Assembly (NCBI RefSeq): GCF_001578105.1
Contig: NZ_CP014275.1
Span: 3,600,501-3,664,500 of the forward strand
Source of the DNA: Martelella sp. AD-3
GTDB lineage: Bacteria; Pseudomonadota; Alphaproteobacteria; Rhizobiales; Rhizobiaceae
Direction: 5' to 3'
DNA: 64,000 nucleotides
Shown: piece after piece, positions 45,650-55,025 of the stretch
Numbering within the stretch: the stretch's first letter is position 1
Layout of the letters: every line of letters starts with the position of its first letter
Notes under the pieces: model-generated
What the model was told of the DNA's origin: nothing
The model's input: the letters and a program-made list of their open reading frames with translations, nothing else
Database searches by the model: none
Position numbers and translations under genes: made by a program

Positions 45650-46702
45650 CTACAGCCCCAGCATCCGCTTGTTGGCCGCCTCGTCCGTGCCGCCGCCGGC
45701 GAAGTCGTCGAAAGCCTTTTCGGTGACGCGGATGATGTGGTCCTTGACGAACTGCGCCCCTTCACGCGCTCCGTCCTCGGGGTGTTTCAGGCAGCATTCC
45801 CACTCGACCACGGCCCAGCCGTCAAAATCGATGGCCGCCATCTTGGAGAAAATCGCCTTGAAATCCACCTGGCCATCGCCGAGCGAACGGAAACGGCCGG
45901 CACGGTCGACCCAGCCCTGATAGCCGGAGTAAACGCCCTGACGCCCGGTCGGATTGAACTCCGCATCCTTGACGTGGAACATCCTGATGCGATCCTTGTA
46001 GATGTCGATATTGTCGAGATAGTCGAGGCACTGCAGCACGTAATGCGACGGGTCGTAGAGCATGTTGGCGCGCGGATGCTGGTCAAGCCGGTCGAGGAAC
46101 ATCTCGAAGGTCACGCCGTCATGCAGGTCCTCGCCGGGGTGGATTTCGTAGCAGATATCGACGCCGTTCTCGTCCGCATGATCAAGGATCGGCTTCCAGC
46201 GACGGGCAAGCTCCTCGAAGGCGGTCTCGATCAGGCCCGCCGGACGCTGCGGCCAGGGATAGAGGAACGGCCAGGCAAGCGCGCCGGAAAAGGTCGCATG
46301 CGCGTCGATGCCCATGTTTTTCGAGGCGGAGATCGCCATCATCACCTGGTTGACGGCCCATTCCTGCCGCGCCTTCGGGTTGCCGCGCACTTCCGGCGCC
46401 GCGAACCCGTCAAAAGCCTCGTCATAGGCCGGATGGACGGCGACGAGCTGGCCCTGGAGGTGGGTGGACAGTTCGGTGACCTCGACGCCGTTCTCGCGCG
46501 CCTTACCCTTGAAATCGTCACAGTAATCCTTGGATTCCGCCGCCTTCTTCAGGTCGATCAGTTGTCCGGCCCAGGACGGCACCTGCACGCCCTTGTAGCC
46601 GCAATCGGCCGCCCATTTCGTGATCGCGTCCCAGCTGTTGAACGGCGCCTCGTCGCCTGCGAACTGGCCGAGGAAAAGACCCGGCCCCTTAATCGTTTTC
46701 AT
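45650..46702 (-). CDS. Sugar phosphate isomerase/epimerase-like TIM-barrel protein
   Basis: 350 residues from ATG 46702. AP endonuclease-2/xylose isomerase-like TIM barrel, with metal-ligand-type motifs CYEIHPGEDLHDG (near 185), NMLYDPSHYVLQ (near 225), MFHVKDAEFNP (near 250) and WAVVEWECC near 300. Members isomerise or epimerise free or phosphorylated sugars, or act with a Gfo/Idh partner in breaking down modified sugars. The adjacent Gfo/Idh gene supports the latter. No signal peptide. Exact reaction unknown. Confidence 0.88.
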   Translation of the reverse strand: MKTIKGPGLFLGQFAGDEAPFNSWDAITKWAADCGYKGVQVPSWAGQLIDLKKAAESKDYCDDFKGKARENGVEVTELSTHLQGQLVAVHPAYDEAFDGFAAPEVRGNPKARQEWAVNQVMMAISASKNMGIDAHATFSGALAWPFLYPWPQRPAGLIETAFEELARRWKPILDHADENGVDICYEIHPGEDLHDGVTFEMFLDRLDQHPRANMLYDPSHYVLQCLDYLDNIDIYKDRIRMFHVKDAEFNPTGRQGVYSGYQGWVDRAGRFRSLGDGQVDFKAIFSKMAAIDFDGWAVVEWECCLKHPEDGAREGAQFVKDHIIRVTEKAFDDFAGGGTDEAANKRMLGL

Positions 46703-46888
46703 GGTGCTTTCTCCCGGAAAGATAGGATAGCTGACTGTGCCGCGCATCCGGACGGAGGGTCCGCCTGGAACGGCCTTGCGAAATCGCCGGCGAAACGGCC
46801 CCGCGCGGTCCGCAGGGCCGAGACGGTCCGCCGGTCGAAAACCGTCCCGCCTCTGATGAATGTGCGGACGGCTTTCACATTTTCAAGC

Positions 46889-46949
46889 GATCCCGGAAAA
46901 GGCCTCTCCGGGATCGCCGATCCCTGCAGGCCCGGCCGGAAGCCGGGCC
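46889..46949 (-). other. Stem-loops 3' of the sugar binding-protein gene
   Basis: GGCCCGGC (46929-46936) pairs with GCCGGGCC (46942-46949). Further on, GATCCCGGA (46889-46897) / TCCGGGATC (46907-46915) and GGGATC (46910-46915) / GATCCC (46919-46924) exclude each other. No T-run. Placed just after the binding-protein stop, the first stem probably protects that message while the next genes are expressed less, as after lacE. Confidence 0.5.
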
Positions 46950-46965
46950 GGACGCTTCCCGGTCC

Positions 46966-47910
46966 TCAGTAGGGCGAATCCGGGAAGTAGTAGTTTTCCG
47001 CGTTTTCCGGCGTCACCAGCGTGGCGTCGAGAATATAGCTTCCGGCAATCGGCACCTGGTCCATCATGCCAGCCACCGTCAGTTCCATCGCCGTGCCGAT
47101 CATCGCCGGCGGATAGAGCACGTCAACCGGGATCATCGGATCGCCGTCCATGACCTTCTTGATCATGTCCTTGGAGCCGGCCCCGCCGATGACATACTGG
47201 ATGTCGTCGCGGCCCGACTGCTCGATCGCCTGCAGCACGCCGACAACCATGTCGTCATCCTGGGCCCAGACAACGTCGATCTTCGGATATTTGGTCAGAT
47301 AGTCCTGCATGACCCGGAAGGCATCGTCGCGGTTCCAGTTGCCGAACTGCTTCTCCAGAACCTCGACATTGGTGCCTTCCAGCGCCGCATCAAAGCCGTC
47401 CTGGCGCTGCTGATCGATCGGGATCGGCAGGCCGCGGATGACGACCACCTGGGCATCCGGCGTGGTATCGGCGATATATTCGCCGGCGACCGCGCCGAGT
47501 GCCGGATTGTTGCCTGCCACATAGAGGTCGCGCACCGAGTTGTCGTTGTTGGACGGCGCGCGGTCGACGAGCGTGACGAAAGTGCCCTCCATCTTGACCT
47601 GCATGATGGCGTTGACCAGCGGATCCGGGTCGGTCGGCAGGATGACCAGCGCATCGATGCCCTGCACGGCGAGATCCTGCACGGCATTGGCCTGGCTTGC
47701 CGGGTCGGGCGAGGTTTTGACGATCACGTTGAGGTCGTCATATTCCTCCATCAGTTTCTCGGCCACGCGCTCGGCGTGATAGACGATGCCCGCCGTCCAG
47801 CCGTGGTCGGCCGCCGGAATGGACACGCCGACCGTCAGCGCCTGGGCCTGGGTGACGCCGGCAAGCGAGGTCGCCGCCAGCAATGTTGCGCCCATAACCA
47901 GATTTTTCAT
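46966..47910 (-). CDS. CUT2 sugar ABC transporter binding protein
   Basis: 314 residues from ATG 47910, seven bases after GGAGG; an ATG at 47916 is too close to that site. Signal peptide 1-22 ending TQAQA. The mature part starts LTVGVSIPAADHGWTAGIVY, a ribose-binding-protein-like (type I) fold, with QANAVQDLAVQGIDALVILPTDPD and VVIRGLPIPIDQQRQDGF. It binds a monosaccharide or small glycoside in the periplasm. Third gene of an ATPase-permease-binding-protein operon. Confidence 0.9.
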   Translation of the reverse strand: MKNLVMGATLLAATSLAGVTQAQALTVGVSIPAADHGWTAGIVYHAERVAEKLMEEYDDLNVIVKTSPDPASQANAVQDLAVQGIDALVILPTDPDPLVNAIMQVKMEGTFVTLVDRAPSNNDNSVRDLYVAGNNPALGAVAGEYIADTTPDAQVVVIRGLPIPIDQQRQDGFDAALEGTNVEVLEKQFGNWNRDDAFRVMQDYLTKYPKIDVVWAQDDDMVVGVLQAIEQSGRDDIQYVIGGAGSKDMIKKVMDGDPMIPVDVLYPPAMIGTAMELTVAGMMDQVPIAGSYILDATLVTPENAENYYFPDSPY

Positions 47911-47992
47911 ACGCATTCCTCCCAAAATGGCGAACCGTTCAAGCCGTAAAGCGAGACGCCGCGGGCGGTCCGCAAAGCCCGCGATCGCTTTC

Positions 47993-48994
47993 CTATTGCC
48001 GCCGGAGCAGCGAACGCTGCACCAGCATGGCAATGATGATGATCGCGCCCTGGATGGCGGCGATCAGATATTCGCTGATGAAGTTCGACAGCAGCATGAT
48101 GTTGCCGACGATCTCCAGAATAAAGGCGCCGCAGATCGTGCCCCAGATGCGCCCGACACCGCCGCGAAGCGCCGTGCCGCCGACGACGACGGCGGTGATC
48201 GCCTGCAGTTCCCACAACATGCCGGTGGTCGCCGAGGTGGAGCCGAGGCGCGGCACGTAAAACAGCACGGCAACGGCGACGCAGAGCCCCTGGATCAGAT
48301 AGGTGATGATGCGCACATTGCGCACCGAAATGCCGGAATAGCGCGCCACTTCCTCGTTGGAGCCGACGGCGATCACATGCCGGCCGTAACGCGTGCGGTA
48401 AAGCACGAAGGCGCCGATCAGCGCGGTCGCGATGATGGCGATCACCGGCACCGGCACGCCGAGAACCGTGCCGAAATAGGCCGGCCGGTAGATCTGCTGC
48501 ACCTCGAAATCGCGCACGGTGATCGCGCCGCCCTGCGACAGCCATGTCGTCAACCCGCGATAGATGCCCATCGTGCCAAGCGTGACGATGAAGGGCTCGA
48601 TCCGCCCGACCGTGGTGATCACGCCGTTCAGGAGGCCGCAGGCCATGCCGATCAGAATCGCCAGAATCATCGCCGCGACCAGCAAAAGATAAGGGTTCGC
48701 GATCGCCGCCGAGTTGATGAACATGATCATCAGGCTGGCGACAAAGGCAACCATGGCCCCGACCGAAAGATCGAGCCCGCCCGCCGAGATGACGAAGGTG
48801 GCGCCGACCGCGATGATGGCGATGAAGGCCGAGCGGGTGGCGACATTCATCAGATTGTTGACGGTCAGGAAGTTCGGATTGGAAAAGGTGCCGAGCACCA
48901 GAAGCAGCGCCAGCGCCAGAAACGGCGCCATCACGCGCAGATCTATATTTCTCAGGAAGCCGGAACCGGCCTCGCCTTTCACACTGTCACTCAT
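47993..48994 (-). CDS. CUT2 sugar ABC transporter permease (RbsC-like)
   Basis: 333 residues with 8-10 membrane helices. RbsC landmarks: SAGGLDLSVGAMVAF near 70, NGVITTVGRIEPFIVTLGTMGIYRGL near 125-150, and YRTRYGRHVIAVGSNEEVARYSGI near 215. The start overlaps the ATPase stop as ATGA. It forms the membrane channel of the importer. Confidence 0.9.
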   Translation of the reverse strand: MSDSVKGEAGSGFLRNIDLRVMAPFLALALLLVLGTFSNPNFLTVNNLMNVATRSAFIAIIAVGATFVISAGGLDLSVGAMVAFVASLMIMFINSAAIANPYLLLVAAMILAILIGMACGLLNGVITTVGRIEPFIVTLGTMGIYRGLTTWLSQGGAITVRDFEVQQIYRPAYFGTVLGVPVPVIAIIATALIGAFVLYRTRYGRHVIAVGSNEEVARYSGISVRNVRIITYLIQGLCVAVAVLFYVPRLGSTSATTGMLWELQAITAVVVGGTALRGGVGRIWGTICGAFILEIVGNIMLLSNFISEYLIAAIQGAIIIIAMLVQRSLLRRQ

Positions 48995-50532
48995 CTTGCG
49001 CCTGCCATCTCACGCCTGTTGCCGGCAACGCCCGTTGCCAGAACCACGATTTCGTTCTCGTTCATGCCCTCGCCCGTCACCTCGCCGGCGATCTCGCCGG
49101 AACGCATCACCACAATCCGGTCGCAAAGCCCGATCAGTTCGGGCATCTCCGAAGAGATCACGATGATCGAATGGCCCGCCTTCGAAAGTTCTGCGATGAA
49201 CTTGTAGATCTGCTCCTTGTTGCCGATATCGATGCCGCGCGTCGGCTCGTCGATGATGACGATCTCCGGATCGAGCAACATCATCTTGGCGAGAAGCAGT
49301 TTCTGCTGGTTGCCGCCGGAAAGCTCGCCGGCGGCAAGTTCCTTCGAGCCCGTTCGGATGTCGAAATCGCGGATCGCGCCATCGAGCGCCTTGTCCTCCG
49401 CGTTGCGGTCGACCATCAGCGCCTTTACGAAACGGTCGAGCGCTGCAAGCGTCAGATTGGTCCGCAGATCCTTGGAAAGCAGCAGGCCCTTGCCCTTGCG
49501 ATCCTCCGAAAGATAGACGATGCCGGCTTTGAGCGCCGCAATCGGTGCGTTGAAATGCACCGCCTCGCCCTTCAGACGGACCGATCCGCGCCCCGGCCTC
49601 AAGCCCAGAATGCCCTCCATCAATTCCGTGCGGCCGGCCCCGACGAGACCGGCAAAACCCAGGATCTCGCCCTTGCGCAACGTAAAGGATGCGTTTCTTG
49701 CATAACCGGGAACGGTGAAGTCCCCGACCTCGAGCACGGCCGCACCGGCGTCGTCGTGCTTGCGGTCTGGATAGAGCTTGGAGACGTCGCGCCCGACCAT
49801 CAGGCGGGCCATGTCGGAGGGTTCAAGCTCGTCCGCGTCATGGGTCGCCACCTTGTGGCCGTCTCTGAGGACCGTCACCGTGTCGGCAATCTCCTTGACT
49901 TCGTTCAGCCTGTGGGAAATGAACAGCACCGCCACGCCCCGGTCCCGGATCGCCCGCATCACCTTCAGGAGCGCGTCGGTCTCCACCGGCGTGAGGGAGG
50001 CAGTCGGCTCATCGAAAATCACCACCCTGTGCGGCGTCAGCAGCACCCGGGCGATCTGCACAAGCTGGCGTTTGGCAATCGAGAGCCGGGCTACAGGCGT
50101 TTCGGGATCGATATCGGCGCCGAGTTCGCCGACCGCCTTTCGCGCCTCGGCATTCATCACCCGGTCGTTGACGGCGAGGCCGCGACACACCTCGCGGCCA
50201 AGAAAGATATTCTGGGCAACGGTGAGATCGGGGGCGAGCAGGATTTCCTGGTGGACCAGCACGATGCCCATCGCCTCGGCCTCCGTTGGATTGGCGAAGG
50301 AGACCGATTGGCCGTCGATCCTGATATCGCCGCCCGACGGTTTGAGATTGCCGGCCAGAAGCCGCATCAGCGTCGACTTGCCGGCGCCGTTCTCGCCGAT
50401 GACGGCGTGAACCTCGCCGGCGCGCACCGCAAGGTCAATGCCGTGCAGCACCTCGATCGGGCCGAAGGATTTGGTCAGTCCGGCGGTCTTCAGAAGAATA
50501 TCATTCCCGCCGCGCTCGTTGTCGTCGCGCAT
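48991..50532 (-). CDS. CUT2 sugar ABC transporter ATPase (RbsA-like)
   Basis: 513 residues from ATG 50532, with a GGGAGG just upstream. Two fused ABC domains: GENGAGKST near 46, LSIAKRQLVQIARVL and IFDEPTASLTP in the first; GLVGAGRTEL near 290, LSGGNQQKLLLAKMML and IIDEPTRGIDIG in the second, whose Walker A is degenerate as is usual in RbsA/MglA. First gene of the importer operon, after about 250 bases that should contain the promoter. Confidence 0.9.
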   Translation of the reverse strand: MRDDNERGGNDILLKTAGLTKSFGPIEVLHGIDLAVRAGEVHAVIGENGAGKSTLMRLLAGNLKPSGGDIRIDGQSVSFANPTEAEAMGIVLVHQEILLAPDLTVAQNIFLGREVCRGLAVNDRVMNAEARKAVGELGADIDPETPVARLSIAKRQLVQIARVLLTPHRVVIFDEPTASLTPVETDALLKVMRAIRDRGVAVLFISHRLNEVKEIADTVTVLRDGHKVATHDADELEPSDMARLMVGRDVSKLYPDRKHDDAGAAVLEVGDFTVPGYARNASFTLRKGEILGFAGLVGAGRTELMEGILGLRPGRGSVRLKGEAVHFNAPIAALKAGIVYLSEDRKGKGLLLSKDLRTNLTLAALDRFVKALMVDRNAEDKALDGAIRDFDIRTGSKELAAGELSGGNQQKLLLAKMMLLDPEIVIIDEPTRGIDIGNKEQIYKFIAELSKAGHSIIVISSEMPELIGLCDRIVVMRSGEIAGEVTGEGMNENEIVVLATGVAGNRREMAGAR

Positions 50533-50786
50533 GGCCTCCCCCGCTCCACCGGAATGCGCTTCACCCGGCTTCCGTCTTTTCTCCCGGGCGCGCTCCACCG
50601 CGCCCGAGGGGTCCAACCGCGCGGCCTATGCTTCGCCGCGACAGGTCCCTACCCTTTGGTAGCAAGGTTAGCCGCGTTCTTGATGTACGTAAACCATATT
50701 CTTGCGCATCAACGGTCGATACGTCGTTTTTCCGACGCGCCAGCCGACGTTCAGCAAGGCAAGAGCGAAGGAGATGGTGTGGACGA

Positions 50787-53744
50787 TCAGAGATTGCCGT
50801 TGACGCGATTGCGGCCGCTTCGTTTGGCCTCATAGAGATAGGAATCCGCCCGGTCGATATACTGTTCGAGCGTATCGCCGGCGCCGGGCACGGCGGAGTA
50901 GAAGCCGATGCTGACCGTCAGGCTCAGCACCACATCGTTGACCTCAGCAGGGTTTTCCGCCACGCGCTCGCGCAGCCTTTCGATAAAGGCCCGGACCTGG
51001 TCGGCCTCGCCCGCGAGCGTATATGCCACGAATTCCTCGCCGCCATAGCGGGCGACGAGATCGCCGGCGCGCTGGAAATGGGCATCGAGAATTTCGGCCA
51101 GATGCTTGAGGCAGGCATCGCCGAAAACATGGCCCATGCGATCATTGATCGGCTTGAAATGGTCGACATCGAGCATGGCGACGGTGAAACGCAGGCCGCG
51201 CATACGCGACAGGCCGAACTCCGCCTCGCCGCGCTCGATGAAGTGGCTGCGGTTGTAAAGCCCGGTCATGCCGTCGGTTATGCTGACCTCGTGAAGCTTG
51301 CTGTTGGCCTTGTTGAGCGCGACATTCAGGGATCTGAGCTTGCGCACCCAGTAAAGCGAAAGCACCAGCACGCCGAGGCCGATCGCGCCAATGCCGAGCA
51401 GCAGGCGATAATCGATCGCGCGCTTGAAGGGCGCCAGTTTCTGCATGCTGATGATCCGGTCGACGGCGTCCGGATCGAGATTGACGACCAGCTTGGCAAA
51501 GATCCGGCCGAGATAGGGTTCGTCCGGCACGGTGGCCACCACCACCTGCAACCCCTCGGGAATGCGGCCGGAAATCTTCACGTCGTTGCTGTCCATGCCG
51601 GCAATCAGGTAGACGAGACTGTCCAGGGGGCCGACGACGGCGTCGAGTTCTCCGTCCTCGATCGCCTTGAGCCCGGCGTCCTCGCTGTCGATGGCGACAA
51701 GCCCGACATTCGGATACCGGCTCCTCAGGAGTTCCGCCGGCACATGAGTGGGAACGATGCCGACGCGCTGGCCCTCAAGCTCGCGCAGGCTGCTGACGAA
51801 GGGCGCTTGAAGCGGCGCGGCCACGGCAAGGGCGATATCGAGATAGGGGGGCGCAAGATCGAAGGTCGTGTCGCGCATGTTCTCGCGCGCCACGAAGGGC
51901 AGCACGTCGCAGTCGGCCGAAAGCGCGCTGTCGCTGTCGGCATTCGCCAGCGAGACAGGCTCGATCTGGCGGTCGAACCTGCCGCGCGCACTCATCAGGG
52001 CGAGGATTTCGGCAATCGCGCCGCCGAGCGAACCATCATCCTCGATGGTCGTGTAGGGCGGTGAACTGGGCTCCACGCAGACGCGGATCGGGCCTTTCTC
52101 GGCCAGATACTGCCGCTCGTCGCCGGTCAGAATATCGTGGCCGGTTTCCATGCCGGCAATCGGCGCGCCGAGCCAGCGCCGCTCCATTTCCTCCCAGCGC
52201 GACAGCGGGATTGACTCCAGCGCATGGTCGATAATGCTTTTGAGATAGGGATAGCGCGGCGAGACGCCGAAACGCAGATCCTCGCGCTCGACGCCGTCCA
52301 TCAGGAACTCGCCGCCGATCTGGATGTTGATCAGGCCGAGCTGGCGGATGATCGCATTGCCGTTGCTCAAGGCGGTGATCGCCGCGTCGATCTCGCCCTC
52401 CGAGAGCGCGCGCATGAGCTCCGCCTGGCTGTCGAAACCGCGCACGCCGTCGAACCGGGCTTCAAGATCATCGGCATAATAGATGTCGCGGGGAATGCCG
52501 ATGACCTTGCCGTCAAGGCTTTCCAGACCGAGATAGGGTCCGGCGCCGGAGCGCATGAAGACGGCATTGGGCACGCGGTGATAAAGATCGGAAAACAGCG
52601 TGTAGTCGGCCCGCTCGTCCGTGAAGGAGATGTTGGTGATGATGTCGAGCTCGCCGGCGCGGAAACGATCAAGCAGTTCCGGCCAGTTGTCATACACACG
52701 GTCGAAGGCAAGACCGGTCGCCGAGGCGATATACTGGGTGATGTCTTCCGCAAGCCCCTTGCCGCGCCCGTTGTCGAGATAGCTGAAGGGCTCGTAGTCG
52801 ACCATGAAGCCGATCTTGAGCGAAGGCGCTTCCTTGACGAAGGCCTGCTCCTCCGGCAACAGGCGCAGGGGGCCGGTGCTCATCGAACGCCCGCTGCGAT
52901 AGGACAGCCAACGCGTTGTGATGGCGTCCAGCGTCTCGGCCGGGATCGCCGCGACCGCCTTGTCGAGGATATCGGCGAGCATCCTTGCATTCTCGTCGCC
53001 GTCGCGGCTCAGGACGCCGAGGCGGAAATCCTCGAGCGCCACCGCCGTCAACGGCGGCGTACCGGCATTGGCAACATTGGTGAACCCGTTCTCCCGGACG
53101 AAGAAATTGCCCGTCAGCTCCGCGGCCAGCACGCCGTCCACCCAGCCGAAGGCCACGGCCGCCATCAGATCGCGATAGGTGGCATAGGTGACCGGCGAGA
53201 CGTCGATCTCGGCGAGCGCATCGGCATAATAGATGTCGCGGATCACGCCGATGCGCTTTTGTCTCAGTTCCTCGAGTGAAAGCGGCTTTTCGAACGGGCG
53301 GTCGATGTTTTCGTAAAGCACCGTCCGGCGCAGATGGTACGGATCTGTGAAGGTGATGAAACGGCTGCGTTCCTCGGTCTCGGAAATATCGGCGATGACG
53401 TCCAGCCCGCCGGCGCGGAACTGGCCGTAGACATCCGCCCAGGCCCCCATGCGCAACTTCAGATCGAGCCCGGTTATGGTGCCGATCACGCCGATGAGAT
53501 CCACCGTCCAGCCCATGATGTTGCCGTTGCGGTAGAAGGAATAGGGGTCATTGTCGGCGACCACGCCGACGCTGACCGGACCGCGCGCGGCGATATAGGC
53601 GCGCTCCTCCGCGCTCAACTCCAGGTCATGCGCCCTTGCCGGGCAAACGGCCCACAAGAGCAGAACCGCAAGCGCGGCCGAAAAGAACGACATCCGGGCA
53701 ATGCCGTCACGCAAGCGCTGCGCCGTTCCAACCTCTTTCATCAC
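50787..53744 (-). CDS. Triple periplasmic-sensor diguanylate cyclase
   Basis: 985 residues. A signal/anchor helix (18-38, ending ARA) precedes three tandem SBP_bac_3-type binding domains (about 50-270, 310-525, 545-760). The first two each contain a GVIRDIYYADAL- or GIPRDIYYADDL-type repeat. A transmembrane helix (about 778-798, LLLGIGAIGLGVLVLSLYWV) and a short coiled coil lead to a GGDEF domain (about 825-985). The active site is GGEEF (901-905) and the inhibitory I-site RAGD (892-895) is intact with the right spacing. It should make c-di-GMP in response to periplasmic small solutes. Ligands unknown. No EAL domain. Confidence 0.92.
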   Translation of the reverse strand: MMKEVGTAQRLRDGIARMSFFSAALAVLLLWAVCPARAHDLELSAEERAYIAARGPVSVGVVADNDPYSFYRNGNIMGWTVDLIGVIGTITGLDLKLRMGAWADVYGQFRAGGLDVIADISETEERSRFITFTDPYHLRRTVLYENIDRPFEKPLSLEELRQKRIGVIRDIYYADALAEIDVSPVTYATYRDLMAAVAFGWVDGVLAAELTGNFFVRENGFTNVANAGTPPLTAVALEDFRLGVLSRDGDENARMLADILDKAVAAIPAETLDAITTRWLSYRSGRSMSTGPLRLLPEEQAFVKEAPSLKIGFMVDYEPFSYLDNGRGKGLAEDITQYIASATGLAFDRVYDNWPELLDRFRAGELDIITNISFTDERADYTLFSDLYHRVPNAVFMRSGAGPYLGLESLDGKVIGIPRDIYYADDLEARFDGVRGFDSQAELMRALSEGEIDAAITALSNGNAIIRQLGLINIQIGGEFLMDGVEREDLRFGVSPRYPYLKSIIDHALESIPLSRWEEMERRWLGAPIAGMETGHDILTGDERQYLAEKGPIRVCVEPSSPPYTTIEDDGSLGGAIAEILALMSARGRFDRQIEPVSLANADSDSALSADCDVLPFVARENMRDTTFDLAPPYLDIALAVAAPLQAPFVSSLRELEGQRVGIVPTHVPAELLRSRYPNVGLVAIDSEDAGLKAIEDGELDAVVGPLDSLVYLIAGMDSNDVKISGRIPEGLQVVVATVPDEPYLGRIFAKLVVNLDPDAVDRIISMQKLAPFKRAIDYRLLLGIGAIGLGVLVLSLYWVRKLRSLNVALNKANSKLHEVSITDGMTGLYNRSHFIERGEAEFGLSRMRGLRFTVAMLDVDHFKPINDRMGHVFGDACLKHLAEILDAHFQRAGDLVARYGGEEFVAYTLAGEADQVRAFIERLRERVAENPAEVNDVVLSLTVSIGFYSAVPGAGDTLEQYIDRADSYLYEAKRSGRNRVNGNL

Positions 53745-54094
53745 CCGCGTCTCATGCGAAAACCCAAGGCACCAACGGGAGCGGCGGCAGGGAGGCGGAT
53801 GTCAGCACAAGCCACGCAACGGGACTGAGCATCTGCCGGTTTCCTCCTCATTGATCCCCCGGTTCCTCTTGACCAAGAGCAAGGCATAGCACAATTTCCG
53901 CCAAGTCAAACGCCCCTTCAGCGAAATTGAAAGGCACGAATGGCAGCGCTATCGTGATCATCTGCTTTCCGCAACCCTTCAAAGCAAAGACAACATGCGT
54001 CTATACTGACTTTTCTGAGGGTCCGGCGCCGCATTGCCGGAGGGCGAACTGCGCGCGCCTCTGACGGAGGCGAACACCGAAAACGGAGTTTTTC
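53745..54094. other. Divergent intergenic region, GGDEF gene / arginase
   Basis: A 350-base stretch between divergent starts, which should hold both promoters. An AACGGAG ribosome binding site precedes arginase. I see no clear palindrome or near-consensus -35/-10 pair, and the short frames in it look like noise. Confidence 0.4.
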
Positions 54095-55018
54095 ATGCAT
54101 TGCACACTTCTCGGCGTGCCCGTCGAAACCGGCTCGGGCCGGAAGGGCTGCAACATGGGGCCGAACGGCCTGAGGGCAGCCGGTCTCGTCGAAGCGCTGG
54201 CCGGACTGGGCCACGACGTTGTCGATCTCGGCGACCTTGAGCCGGCGCCGCGCCGCGCGGTCTCCCATCCCAACACCAAGCTCAAGGCGCTCGGCGAAAC
54301 CGTTTCCTGGCTCGACGCGCTTTCAGAAAAGGCTTTCGAGATTTCCGAGAGCGGCCTGCCGATCTTCATGGGCGGCGACCATGTGATGGCGGCGGCAAGC
54401 GTTGCCGGCATCTCGCGGCGGGCAAAGGAGAGGGGCCGGCCGCTGTTCGTGCTCTGGCTGGACGCCCATAGCGATTTCCATACGCTGGAGAGCACCGAGA
54501 GCGGCAATCTGCACGGCACCCCGGCGGCCTATTTCACCGGCAGGCCCGGGTTTGACGGCATCTATCCGCCGCTTGACGCTCCGGTCGATCCGGAAAATGT
54601 CTGCATGCTCGGTATCCGCAGCGTCGATCCACCCGAGCGTGCGGCGCTTCAGGAAAGCGGCGTCACCGTGCATGATATGCGTGCGATCGACGAAAGCGGC
54701 ATAGGTGCGCTCCTTTCGGCCTTCCTGAAGACCGTAGAGGCGGCAGATGGCATGCTGCATGTGAGCTTCGACGTCGATTTCCTCGATCCCTCGGTGGCGC
54801 CCGGCGTCGGCACCACGGTTCCGGGCGGGGCGACCTTCCGCGAAGCGCATCTGGTGATGGAGATGCTGCATGACAGCGCACGTGTGACAAGCCTGGACCT
54901 CGTCGAGCTCAATCCGTTTCTCGACGAGCGCGGCAAGGCTGCGATCCTGATGAGAGACCTGACGGCCAGCCTGTTCGGACGGCGCGTGATGGACCGGCCG
55001 ACGCGCAGTTACGGCTGA
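54095..55018 (+). CDS. rocF: Arginase
   Basis: 307 residues, the family length. The manganese-binding motifs are complete: GGDH (in [11 protein letters not shown], near 91), DAHSDFH (near 127), and [22 protein letters not shown] (near 228), with GRKGCNMGP near the N-terminus. It hydrolyses arginine to ornithine and urea in the cytoplasm. SFDVDFLDP with VAPGVGT favours arginase over agmatinase. It stands alone and converges on mbfA; the two stop codons sit inside one palindrome. Confidence 0.92.
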   Translation: MHCTLLGVPVETGSGRKGCNMGPNGLRAAGLVEALAGLGHDVVDLGDLEPAPRRAVSHPNTKLKALGETVSWLDALSEKAFEISESGLPIFMGGDHVMAAASVAGISRRAKERGRPLFVLWLDAHSDFHTLESTESGNLHGTPAAYFTGRPGFDGIYPPLDAPVDPENVCMLGIRSVDPPERAALQESGVTVHDMRAIDESGIGALLSAFLKTVEAADGMLHVSFDVDFLDPSVAPGVGTTVPGGATFREAHLVMEMLHDSARVTSLDLVELNPFLDERGKAAILMRDLTASLFGRRVMDRPTRSYG

Positions 55019-55025
55019 TCAGCCG
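55012..55025. other. 14-base palindrome holding two convergent stop codons
   Basis: CGGCTGATCAGCCG is a perfect palindrome. Its centre TGATCA supplies the arginase TGA (55016-55018) on one strand and the mbfA TGA (55021-55019) on the other. With no loop or T-run it is a poor terminator by itself. Confidence 0.5.

Noticed and set aside
49171..52064. Long plus-strand frames opposite the sugar ATPase and the GGDEF gene
   Set aside because: Both genes on the minus strand have full motif sets; the opposite frames have none.
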